In this document: in pieces, positions 1-5,718 of the stretch
Position numbering within the stretch: position 1 is the stretch's first letter
Layout: each line of letters opens with the position of its first letter
From: an uncultured Collinsella sp.
GTDB lineage: Bacteria > Actinomycetota > Coriobacteriia > Coriobacteriales > Coriobacteriaceae
Reading direction: 5' to 3'
Assembly (NCBI GenBank): GCA_958419975.1
Contig: CATZIG010000080.1
Location: 1-8,305 of the forward strand
DNA length: 8,305 bases
Notes under the pieces: generated by a model
The model's database searches: none
Seen by the model: only the letters and a program-made list of their open reading frames with translations
What the model was told of the DNA's origin: nothing
Translations under genes and position numbers: made by a program

Positions 1-41
1 GGCGCGTCGGCAGCTCGCTAGAACTTGAATCCCAGGACAGG

Positions 42-2819
42 TTACTCGGCGCTCTTGAGGGCGCCGACCATGTCGATCCTATTGAGGGTGCGATTGGTAG
101 TGAGGTTGACGATAAACGTAAAGACAAAGGAAAGCACTACGGCGAGCACATAACTCAGCGGCTGGACCTCAACGTCAAAGTAGAGCGACGGCATCTGCAG
201 AATGTACGTAAAGCTCTCGGCAAGCAGGCTACCCAGCGGCACGCCCAGCGCGGCGCCAATTGCCGTGAGGATTAACGTCTCCTTGTTGACGTAGTGGTGC
301 ACCTCGCCACGGCGGAAGCCCAGCACCTTAATGGTCGCCAGCTCGCGCTCGCGCTCGGAGATATTCGTGTTGGACAGTGTAAACACAACCACAAACGACA
401 GGCACGCCGCCATAAAGGTCACGAGCGCCACGACCGAATTGATAATCGTAAAGTTCGCCTCATAGTTTTCCCAATGTTCGGCCGTGCTCGAGATGGTGAG
501 CCAACCGTCGCTTTTAAGCTTCTTGCTAAACGCAATCTGGTCAGAAGATGAACCCTTAAGCAGCACAAAGATGCCGTTAAGACGCGCGCTTCGGCCGAAC
601 GCGCGCTCATAGGTGCCCTGCGTCATGTAAAGCGTGTTGCCCAGATAGTTGAGCGAAATGTCGCTGACTTTGACCTTGGCTACGTTGAGCGACGAATCCT
701 GGACGTGCGCCGTATCGCCCGGTTGAATCCCCAGCACCAGCTGTGAACTCTTGCTCAGGTACACATCTCCGTCACGCAAGGATAGCGGCTCTTTGGACTC
801 GTCCTCGAGGCACACGTAGTCGTCCAGATCGTTCATGCGGTCATCGGGCACCACGATCAGCTGCACGGTCTCGCTCTTGCCGCCAAACGTAAAGGTAACG
901 TTGTCAGTCATGATCGGCAGCGTCGAAGTTACGGTCACGTTGGAATCATTGGCCGCGCTGCGCTCATCCAACGCCGCGCACGTCTGCGTAAAGTCATCGG
1001 GGTTGGCGACCGCCAGCAAGTCATAGCGCGTGATATGCCCATACTGCTTGGGCGAAAGCGCGACCGACGTGTCGCGAATACCCATACCGCAGATCACAAG
1101 CGCGGTGCAACCCGCGATGCCAAAGATGGTCATAAAGGCGCGCTTTTTATAGCGGAATAGGTTGCGTGCAGCGACCTTGTTCAAAAAGCCCATGCGGCGC
1201 CAGATAAAGCCGATGCGCTCGAGCAAGATGCGCGAGCCAGCGCGCGGGGCCTTGGGACGCATAAGCGAGGCCGGGGTCTCGGCCATCTCGTGGCGGCAGG
1301 CGATAATCGTGGCGCCCACCACGCCCACGGCAAACAGCGCCACCGACACGAGCGACGACACGATGTCGTACGAAAGCAGCATCTGGGGCAGTGAGTACAT
1401 GTCGTCGAACACCGTAAACAGGAACAGCGGCAGGCCCACAAATCCGATGATGTTGCCGAGCACGCCGCCGATCAGACAAGCCCACAGCGCATAGTCCACG
1501 TATTTGGACAGAATACGCCCGCGCGAATAGCCGAGCGCTTTGTACAGGCCAATAAGCGTGCGCTCCTCCTCGACCATACGCGTGGCGGTGGTGAGGCTGA
1601 TGAGCACGGCGACGATAAAGAAGATGAACGGGAACACCGTGGCGATGGCCTCAATTGACGAGCTATCGCTCTCCACGCTCGAGTAGCTTGCGATATTGCC
1701 GCGGTCCTGGATGTACCAGGTGCATTCACCAAGGTCAGAGAGCTCGGCGCGGGCATCGGCAAACTGCTGGTCGGCGGCGGCACGGCGCTGGTCCAGGTCG
1801 GCTTGCGCCTGCGCACGCTCGTCGCTGCCCTCGGCCATGCGATTGATGTTGTCCTGCTCAATCCCAAAGAGCATATTCGCCTGGCGCTCGGCCGCATCCA
1901 AGCTTGCCGGCGTGTCGACCGTCAGTTCCTGAGCGCGCGCCTTCTCACGCCCCTCGCGGATCTTCTCGATGTTGCCTTTAACCTCGTTGATCTTTGTCGT
2001 GTAGGCATCTGAATAGGAGTTAAGACTCTTGGCTCCCTCGACGATCACGTGGACTGCGGAGTAGGAAGAAGATGTCGCGGCATCCTCGCTCACATAGAAC
2101 TTATAGTCCGCAGCCGAAGCAGCGCGAAAGGCGTTGACTGTCGAGTCGGAGCTCACGTCGGTAGGATCGAGGACCTCGGCCGTAATGGTGTAATCGCCCG
2201 CGGCAAACTGATCCTTGGCACTTTGGTTGGACGAGCTCGCGTCATTGGCGGCAAAACTCACCGTATCGCCGAGCTTTTTGCCCGAAGCCTTCAGGAACTT
2301 CGAAGTCACCGCGACTTCATCGGCGCTCTCGGGCAAATCGCCGCTCACCAACACCGGTTGATCGATGTTCTCCTTGGAGAGACTCTGCACGACCACGCGT
2401 TCGCGCGTTGTGCCCACGGCGGTGTAGGCGGTCTCGGTGTAGATGCCCTCGGCCGTCTCGACGCCGTCGACCTCTTGGATAGCCGCAAGATCGTCGCGCG
2501 TAAGGCCATAGGTCGACTGCACGTTGATGTCATAGACATTCTGCTGATCAAAATAGGCGTCGACCGAATCGCACAGGTCCTCGCAGCCCGCCTTGAGGCC
2601 GCACATCACGCTCACGCCGAGCGCGGTGATCACGACGATAGACAAGAAACGTTTGAGGCTGCCGCGAATCGTGCGGTAGATGCCACGGCGAAAAACCGTC
2701 GGCACCATATCGTTTGAGCTTTGGGCAGTACGGTAGGTCGCGAACTCCCGATCGCGACCCGTGTGCTCCGTATCGTGGTTTTGGCTGTTTTGGCGATCCT
2801 GGTCCATGGGCGCTACCAC
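42..2819 (-). CDS. Large FtsX-type ABC transporter permease (two FtsX modules)
   Basis: Membrane subunit of an ABC exporter or envelope-stress type transporter; the substrate cannot be read from sequence. Of 925 residues, a cytoplasmic N-terminus (1-57) precedes TM1 (~58-76). A large extracytoplasmic domain (~77-388) follows, with a Glu/Arg/Ala-rich, probably coiled-coil stretch at ~278-362. The first FtsX core has membrane segments near 391-411, 443-470 and 486-507. TM5 is ~561-580, then a second external domain (~585-788). The second FtsX core is at ~791-817, 846-870 and 886-907. Both cores carry the family's cytoplasmic signature after their first helix: EERTLIGLYKALGYSRG (418-434) and ERELATIKVLGFRRG (824-838). 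The GTG start at 2819 overlaps the ATPase stop by 7 nt. An ATG four codons later (2807) would leave a 5-nt gap and is equally plausible. Either way the genes are translationally coupled. Family assignment is firm; transported substrate unknown. Confidence 0.93.
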   Translation of the reverse strand: MVAPMDQDRQNSQNHDTEHTGRDREFATYRTAQSSNDMVPTVFRRGIYRTIRGSLKRFLSIVVITALGVSVMCGLKAGCEDLCDSVDAYFDQQNVYDINVQSTYGLTRDDLAAIQEVDGVETAEGIYTETAYTAVGTTRERVVVQSLSKENIDQPVLVSGDLPESADEVAVTSKFLKASGKKLGDTVSFAANDASSSNQSAKDQFAAGDYTITAEVLDPTDVSSDSTVNAFRAASAADYKFYVSEDAATSSSYSAVHVIVEGAKSLNSYSDAYTTKINEVKGNIEKIREGREKARAQELTVDTPASLDAAERQANMLFGIEQDNINRMAEGSDERAQAQADLDQRRAAADQQFADARAELSDLGECTWYIQDRGNIASYSSVESDSSSIEAIATVFPFIFFIVAVLISLTTATRMVEEERTLIGLYKALGYSRGRILSKYVDYALWACLIGGVLGNIIGFVGLPLFLFTVFDDMYSLPQMLLSYDIVSSLVSVALFAVGVVGATIIACRHEMAETPASLMRPKAPRAGSRILLERIGFIWRRMGFLNKVAARNLFRYKKRAFMTIFGIAGCTALVICGMGIRDTSVALSPKQYGHITRYDLLAVANPDDFTQTCAALDERSAANDSNVTVTSTLPIMTDNVTFTFGGKSETVQLIVVPDDRMNDLDDYVCLEDESKEPLSLRDGDVYLSKSSQLVLGIQPGDTAHVQDSSLNVAKVKVSDISLNYLGNTLYMTQGTYERAFGRSARLNGIFVLLKGSSSDQIAFSKKLKSDGWLTISSTAEHWENYEANFTIINSVVALVTFMAACLSFVVVFTLSNTNISERERELATIKVLGFRRGEVHHYVNKETLILTAIGAALGVPLGSLLAESFTYILQMPSLYFDVEVQPLSYVLAVVLSFVFTFIVNLTTNRTLNRIDMVGALKSAE

Positions 2820-3514
2820 TCGATCGTCTCGATAGGCACGGGATTTTGCTGGACCGTCTCGCTCTCCACGCGGCCGCTCTTAAAGCGGATCAGGCGATCG
2901 GCCATGGGCGCCAGTGCGGAGTTGTGGGTGATGATAATGACCGTAATGCCCTGCTTGCGGCAAGTGTCCTGCAGCAACTGCAAGATCTGCTTGCCGGTTT
3001 TGTAGTCGAGCGCACCCGTAGGCTCGTCGCACAAAAGCAGCTTGGGGTTCTTAGCCAGTGCGCGGGCGATGGACACGCGCTGCTGCTCGCCACCCGAAAG
3101 CTGTGCCGGAAAGTTGCCCAGGCGCTCGCCCAGGCCAACCTGGCGAAGCGTCTGTTCGGCATCGAGTGAATCGGGGCAGATTTGCGCTGCAAGCTCGACG
3201 TTTTCGAGCGCCGTCAGGTTGGGGACCAGATTGTAGAACTGAAAGACAAAGCCGACGTCGGCGCGGCGGTATTCCACGAGCTGTGCCTCGTTGGCAGAGC
3301 TCACGTCGCGCCCGTCCACCGTCACAGTTCCGGAGGTTACCGTATCCATGCCGCCCAGAATGTTGAGAGCCGTGGTCTTGCCGGCACCCGAAGCACCCAA
3401 AATGATGGCGAGCTCGCCGCGCTCGACCGTAAAGCTTGCGCCGTCGAGTGCATGAATGCGGGCGTCACCCTCGCCGTATGCTTTGATGACGTCTTTGAAT
3501 TCGATATAGGCCAT
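2813..3514 (-). CDS. ABC transporter ATP-binding protein, MacB/LolD family
   Basis: Nucleotide-binding subunit that powers the adjacent FtsX-type permease from the cytoplasmic face. All ATPase motifs are intact in 233 residues: Walker A GASGAGKT (40-47), Q-loop Gln92 in FVFQFYNLVPNLTALENV, signature LSGGEQQR (139-146), Walker B LLLCDEP with catalytic Glu164, D-loop GALD (167-170) and H-switch His197 in IIITHN. The FQFYNLVP-LTALENV context and the length are typical of the MacB/LolD/FtsE-like exporter group. The C-terminus adds about 15 residues after the usual end. The ATG at 3512-3514 is preceded by a weak GGGA Shine-Dalgarno about 8 nt upstream. It is the first gene of the two-gene operon. 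No regulator or two-component system for it lies in the window. Confidence 0.95.
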   Translation of the reverse strand: MAYIEFKDVIKAYGEGDARIHALDGASFTVERGELAIILGASGAGKTTALNILGGMDTVTSGTVTVDGRDVSSANEAQLVEYRRADVGFVFQFYNLVPNLTALENVELAAQICPDSLDAEQTLRQVGLGERLGNFPAQLSGGEQQRVSIARALAKNPKLLLCDEPTGALDYKTGKQILQLLQDTCRKQGITVIIITHNSALAPMADRLIRFKSGRVESETVQQNPVPIETIEW

Positions 3515-3568
3515 CGATCAATTCCCATCTGGTCGGATAACTCTTTAGTATTACCCATTTCCCACCGA

Positions 3569-3604
3569 CCAAAAAGGGACAGGTTTATTTTGGCAGGTTT
3601 TATA
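3569..3604. repeat. Short direct and inverted repeats upstream of the ABC operon
   Basis: CAGGTTT occurs at 3580-3586 and again at 3594-3600, 14 nt apart and on the same face, followed by AT-rich TATTTT and TATATG. CCAAAA (3569-3574) and TTTTGG (3588-3593) form a 6-bp inverted repeat around the first copy. The block lies 55-90 nt upstream of the ATPase start, so it could be an operator. The core GGGACAGGTTTATTTT also resembles sequences I recall as dispersed repeats near REP-associated transposases in other bacteria. Neither reading can be settled from one copy. Confidence 0.35.
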
Positions 3605-3715
3605 TGGGGAAACGGCAGCTATAGATGAGGCGCCGGGGAGGCAGAGAAATCATCAACGGGGTCAGGCCGACCGCCAAACACAACGCACGCATCTCTATCT
3701 GTCAGCCAAATCATT

Positions 3716-3729
3716 CGAACAGCTGTTCG
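3716..3729. promoter_or_regulatory. Candidate LexA (SOS) box
   Basis: CGAACAGCTGTTCG is a perfect 14-bp palindrome. It has the CGAAC-N4-GTTCG form known for LexA operators in Gram-positive bacteria and actinobacteria; the mycobacterial form is TCGAAC-N4-GTTCGA, and here only the last base differs. It sits 56 nt upstream of the GyrI-like gene and where its -35 element should lie, as expected for a repressor site. A different regulator using the same palindrome cannot be excluded. Confidence 0.65.
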
Positions 3730-3733
3730 TTTC

Positions 3734-3744
3734 TATGATATGAT
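3734..3744 (+). promoter_or_regulatory. Candidate -10 region of the GyrI-like gene
   Basis: Two overlapping TATGAT hexamers (3734-3739 and 3739-3744) lie just downstream of the SOS-like palindrome. No good -35 hexamer is visible: the position 17 nt upstream falls inside the palindrome. Transcription from here would give a leader of roughly 35-45 nt. A purine-rich AGAAAGG Shine-Dalgarno (3771-3777) lies 8 nt before the ATG. Confidence 0.5.
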
Positions 3745-3785
3745 TCCACTATCTAAGCAGGCCAATTCGCAGAAAGGCGGCCAAC

Positions 3786-4424
3786 ATGGCGTTCGACTTT
3801 AAGAAGGAATGCAAGGAGCTCTACAAACCTGCAAGCAAGCCGAGTATCGTAACTGTCCCGCCTATGAGCTACGTTGCCGTTCGCGGAAAGGGCGACCCAA
3901 ATACCGAAGGTGGCGAGTATCAAAACGCCCTGCCGCTGCTTTACGGCATCGCCTATACCGTCAAGATGTCGAAGAAAGGCTCAAGGAGTATCGAAGGCTA
4001 TTTCGACTTTGTGGTACCGCCGCTCGAGGGTTTCTGGTGGCAAGACTCCCCGAGCGGCGACATCGACTATGTACGCAAGGACGATTTCAACTTTATCTCG
4101 TGCATCCGCCTGCCCGATTTCGTCACCCAAGATGACTTTGACTGGGCAGTCGCGGAAGCCACGACCAAAAAGAAACTGGACTTTTCTGCCGTCGAGCTGC
4201 TTAAAGTTGACGAAGGTCTCTGCGTTCAATGCATGCACACCGGGCCCTACGACAACGAACCGGCGACCGTAAACGCTATGCATGAATTAATGACCGAGCA
4301 GGGCTATGTCCCCGACTTCTCAGACTCCCGTTTACATCACGAAATCTATCTCTCCGATCCACGCAAATGTGCACCGGAGAAACTTAAGACTGTGGTTCGT
4401 CATCCTATCAAGCGCGCTGAATAG
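3786..4424 (+). CDS. Stand-alone GyrI-like domain protein (COG4832-type)
   Basis: Cytoplasmic protein of the SHS2-fold GyrI-like small-molecule-binding family, 212 residues with no DNA-binding domain. Visible family blocks are GKGDPN (34-39), the aromatic-rich VVPPLEGFWW (76-85), HTGPYDNEP (151-159) and the C-terminal HHEIYLSDPRK (184-194), followed by the usual PEKLKTVVRHP end. It therefore looks full length and intact. Some members of this stand-alone group bind hydrophobic cations, and others have been shown to hydrolyse cyclopropane-containing DNA-alkylating natural products; which applies here is not shown by sequence. E. coli GyrI (SbmC) is SOS-induced, which fits the LexA-like palindrome upstream. 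The start is fixed by AGAAAGG 8 nt upstream of the ATG. Nearby is a DNA alkyltransferase (4736-5314), suggesting a shared protective role. The gene looks less GC-rich than the asd and kinase genes. Confidence 0.88.
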   Translation: MAFDFKKECKELYKPASKPSIVTVPPMSYVAVRGKGDPNTEGGEYQNALPLLYGIAYTVKMSKKGSRSIEGYFDFVVPPLEGFWWQDSPSGDIDYVRKDDFNFISCIRLPDFVTQDDFDWAVAEATTKKKLDFSAVELLKVDEGLCVQCMHTGPYDNEPATVNAMHELMTEQGYVPDFSDSRLHHEIYLSDPRKCAPEKLKTVVRHPIKRAE

Positions 4425-4496
4425 CGTTGGGCGCCGTTCCGCGCATCAGGTTTTAGGCCAGGCAATCAGCCGCTCCAAGGTCATCTGGCAGCTTCC

Positions 4497-4523
4497 TTGA
4501 CGCAGGTCATCGTATCTTATAAT
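4497..4523 (+). promoter_or_regulatory. Candidate promoter of the Abi_2 remnant and its leader
   Basis: TTGACG (4497-4502) and a perfect TATAAT (4518-4523) are separated by 15 nt, short of the ideal 17. A shifted -10 (TAATTT, 4520-4525) would restore 17. Transcription would begin near 4530, directly in front of the interleaved inverted repeats. AGGTCATC is repeated at 4478-4485 and 4504-4511, flanking the -35. Confidence 0.5.
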
Positions 4524-4529
4524 TTTATG

Positions 4530-4592
4530 TCTCTAAAGCTGGAAAGCCTCTCAACGATGCGCAACTCCAGCTCTTTTTATATCAAGAGGCTT
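4530..4592 (+). ncRNA. Structured leader or small RNA upstream of abi remnant (possible pseudoknot)
   Basis: Two perfect inverted repeats interleave. Stem 1 pairs AGCTGGA (4537-4543) with TCCAGCT (4566-4572) and is followed at once by a T-run (4574-4578), so alone it resembles an intrinsic terminator. Stem 2 pairs AAGCCTCT (4544-4551, inside the loop of stem 1) with AGAGGCTT (4585-4592), which contains the AGAGG ribosome-binding site of the following ORF. The pairing order is that of an H-type pseudoknot or of two competing hairpins. The zero-length first loop is sterically unusual, so switching may be likelier than a true knot. A small RNA ended by a terminator just ahead of an Abi_2 gene is the layout of RNA-antitoxin/toxin pairs. 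That RNA role is inference. Confidence 0.45.
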
Positions 4593-4594
4593 AA

Positions 4595-4735
4595 ATGAAA
4601 TACCAGAAGTCGTGGATATCCATCAACAAACAGATAGCACTATTGACAGGAAACAAGGGTCTTAAGTGCTCTGATCAAAGCGAACTCGAGCGAGCTTTGG
4701 TCGAAGTCGGCTACTACAGGCAAAGTACTCGAGCG
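4595..4735 (+). pseudogene. Truncated Abi_2 (AbiD/AbiF-type) abortive-infection gene, 5' fragment
   Basis: The first ~44 codons resemble the N-terminus of Abi_2-family phage-resistance proteins. The KSWISINKQIALL stretch matches the family's 'K-x-hydrophobic-S/T-x-x-x-Q-I-x-L-L' opening, followed by a GL turn, an acidic helix, and EVGYYRQS in place of the usual 'xxYYRLSGY' block. Intact members are around 300 residues and carry a HEPN-type RNase fold. Here similarity stops at about position 4726. The frame then runs out antisense through the end of the alkyltransferase gene to a stop at 4808-4810, so the theoretical 71-residue product is a chimera without the catalytic part. ATG 4595 has AGAGG 5 nt upstream, inside a predicted stem. 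It is convergent with the alkyltransferase, which ends at 4736. Deletion of the abi 3' part is the simplest reading. Identification rests on a short segment. Confidence 0.6.
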
Positions 4736-5314
4736 TCACTCCTCGTACGCGCCCTCAAGCCGAAGCAGCCACTCCTTGCGATCGAGCCCGCCGGCATATC
4801 CGTTAAGTGAGCCATCGGCGGCAACCACGCGATGGCACGGCACGATAATCGAAATGGGATTGCGTGCAACCGCAGCCCCCACGGCACGCGGGGACACAAC
4901 GGGAGCCTCGTTTCCCGGCACACGATGTCGAGCCGCAACACGCTGGGCAATCTCACCATACGTAGCGACCTCGCCACGCGGGATAGAAAGCAGCTCAAAC
5001 CAAACCTCACGCTGAAACGCCGTGCCAATCATATGCAACGGCGGCGTAAACCGAGGCTCCTGCCCCGCAAAATAAGCATTCAGCCAGGCCCAAGAACGCT
5101 CAAGCACCGAAGAAGCCGCGCCATTTGCCGGACTCACCGAAGACATCCCACCGGTACCAGAAACCGCATCGGCACCTACGACATACTCCGCATCCTCTTT
5201 GAGCAGCGTAGAGCCAAAGTGCTCCTGACCCTCAAACCAAAGCCCCGTCAGACCGCGGCCATCAGCGGCAAGCAAGATTTCGCCCAAAGGCGAAGCAAAC
5301 GTCGTCGTGACCAC
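4736..5314 (-). CDS. ogt: Methylated-DNA--[protein]-cysteine S-methyltransferase (Ogt/Ada-C type)
   Basis: Suicide DNA-repair enzyme that moves the alkyl group from O6-alkylguanine (and O4-alkylthymine) to its own cysteine. The active-site motif PCHRV is at 159-163 with acceptor Cys160. The helix-turn-helix begins at FQREVWFELLSIPRG (100-114) and continues through VATYGEIA. The arginine-finger segment RAVGAAVARNP spans 143-153, and GYAGG (172-176) forms part of the substrate pocket. At 192 residues it is longer than many homologues. The extra length lies in a Ser/Gly/Ala-rich linker (~45-70) and a short insertion (~131-142) between the helix-turn-helix and the arginine finger. The GTG start (5312-5314) is well supported by AAAGGAG ending 6 nt upstream. 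It is convergent with the abi remnant and separated from asd by 404 nt, so it is probably transcribed alone. Confidence 0.95.
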   Translation of the reverse strand: MVTTTFASPLGEILLAADGRGLTGLWFEGQEHFGSTLLKEDAEYVVGADAVSGTGGMSSVSPANGAASSVLERSWAWLNAYFAGQEPRFTPPLHMIGTAFQREVWFELLSIPRGEVATYGEIAQRVAARHRVPGNEAPVVSPRAVGAAVARNPISIIVPCHRVVAADGSLNGYAGGLDRKEWLLRLEGAYEE

Positions 5315-5341
5315 CAGCGGCTCCTTTCAAAACTCCGCACC

Positions 5342-5347
5342 ATAATA
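5342..5347 (-). promoter_or_regulatory. Candidate -10 element of ogt
   Basis: On the minus strand TATTAT lies 27 nt upstream of the GTG start, giving a leader of about 20 nt. No convincing -35 is visible: TTGTCT has a spacer of only 13 nt and TTGGGG one of 19. The call is therefore tentative. Confidence 0.35.
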
Positions 5348-5392
5348 CCGCGAATTGTGCAGACAACCCCAATCGACCCCAAAGTCACCTCG

Positions 5393-5421
5393 GGCAGCAG
5401 GCGCGAAGCGCCGCAGCTGCC
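5393..5421. repeat. GC-rich hairpin with GCGAAGC apex, copy 1
   Basis: The inner stem GGCGC (5400-5404) pairs with GCGCC (5408-5412) around a GAA loop. The outer stem GGCAGC (5393-5398) pairs with GCTGCC (5416-5421). The 17-base core GCAGGCGCGAAGCGCCG (5397-5413) recurs exactly in copy 2. The apex GCGAAGC is known as an exceptionally stable DNA mini-hairpin. Confidence 0.8.
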
Positions 5422-5444
5422 GGCCGCGCCCCACAGTCCCCCAA

Positions 5445-5473
5445 GGCGGCAGGCGCGAAGCGCCGAGGCCGCC
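5445..5473. repeat. GC-rich hairpin with GCGAAGC apex, copy 2
   Basis: The inner stem GGCGC (5452-5456) pairs with GCGCC (5460-5464) around GAA. The outer stem GGCGGC (5445-5450) pairs with GCCGCC (5468-5473). Relative to copy 1 the outer stem differs at one base on each arm, and the changes compensate (A-T to G-C), so pairing is kept. The copies lie 52 bp apart. No T-run follows on either strand, so they look more like a REP-type repeat than simple terminators. Confidence 0.8.
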
Positions 5474-5574
5474 GCCGGGACCAAGGCCCGCAATGGCCAC
5501 GCGCCCCCACATCAGCCCAGCGGCCCCAACCAACAACGGCCCCATCGCAGGCCGCTTGCAGCAACGTCACCGCA

Positions 5575-5704
5575 GGCGGGGACCGGGCTTAGTTTTCAGA
5601 ACACTCCGCAGACCAGTGTGGCGCCTTGTCCGCGGCTCCGAAGGAGCAGGACAAGGCGCCACACATGGTCGAGGACGTTCTGAAAACTAAGCCCGGCCCC
5701 CGCC
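5575..5704. repeat. ~130-bp imperfect palindrome (long hairpin or MITE-like element)
   Basis: The outer arms 5575-5602 and 5677-5704 match over 28 bp with one mismatch; the inner 19 bp of this, CGGGCTTAGTTTTCAGAAC against its complement, are perfect. An internal loop (5603-5610 / 5671-5676) follows. A second 21-bp stem pairs 5611-5631 with 5649-5670 and has one bulged A (5665). The tip is a mini-hairpin, GCTCC-GAA-GGAGC (5635-5647). No flanking target duplication, transposase gene or T-tract is visible. It begins 14 nt beyond the asd stop codon, so it may act as a 3' mRNA hairpin or terminator-like element for asd. Confidence 0.85.
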
Positions 5705-5718
5705 GGACAGGTCCACCG

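Larger units (their letters stand above)
5315..5718. other. 404-bp non-coding, palindrome-rich gap between ogt and asd
   Basis: No convincing gene is seen on either strand. The stretch holds, from left to right, the ogt ribosome-binding site and -10, two related GC-rich hairpins (5393-5421, 5445-5473), about 100 bp with no recognisable element (5474-5574), and a ~130-bp palindrome (5575-5704). Open frames crossing it are long only because GC-rich palindromes lack stop codons. Confidence 0.7.

Noticed and set aside
42..66. Hairpin CGGCGC/GCGCCG at the permease end as a terminator
   Set aside because: It overlaps the last codons and stop of the gene and no T-run follows on the minus strand.
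2049..2717. 222-codon open frame on the plus strand
   Set aside because: It is fully antisense to the permease's external domain, whose conserved reading is clear. No family motif or start signal is visible; it is a GC-driven shadow.
3622..3714. Possible ~31-codon minus-strand peptide between the operon and the SOS-like box
   Set aside because: It has no ribosome-binding site of note, no recognisable similarity, and its start abuts the palindrome. It is too short to support.
5393..5473. CRISPR-like repeat pair
   Set aside because: There are only two short units, each internally palindromic with compensating arm differences. There is no regular spacer series and no cas gene.
4832..5683. 283-codon plus-strand frame across ogt and the palindromic gap
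   Set aside because: It is antisense to a well-supported ogt and runs through hairpins; the product is an Arg/Pro-rich string without recognisable domains.
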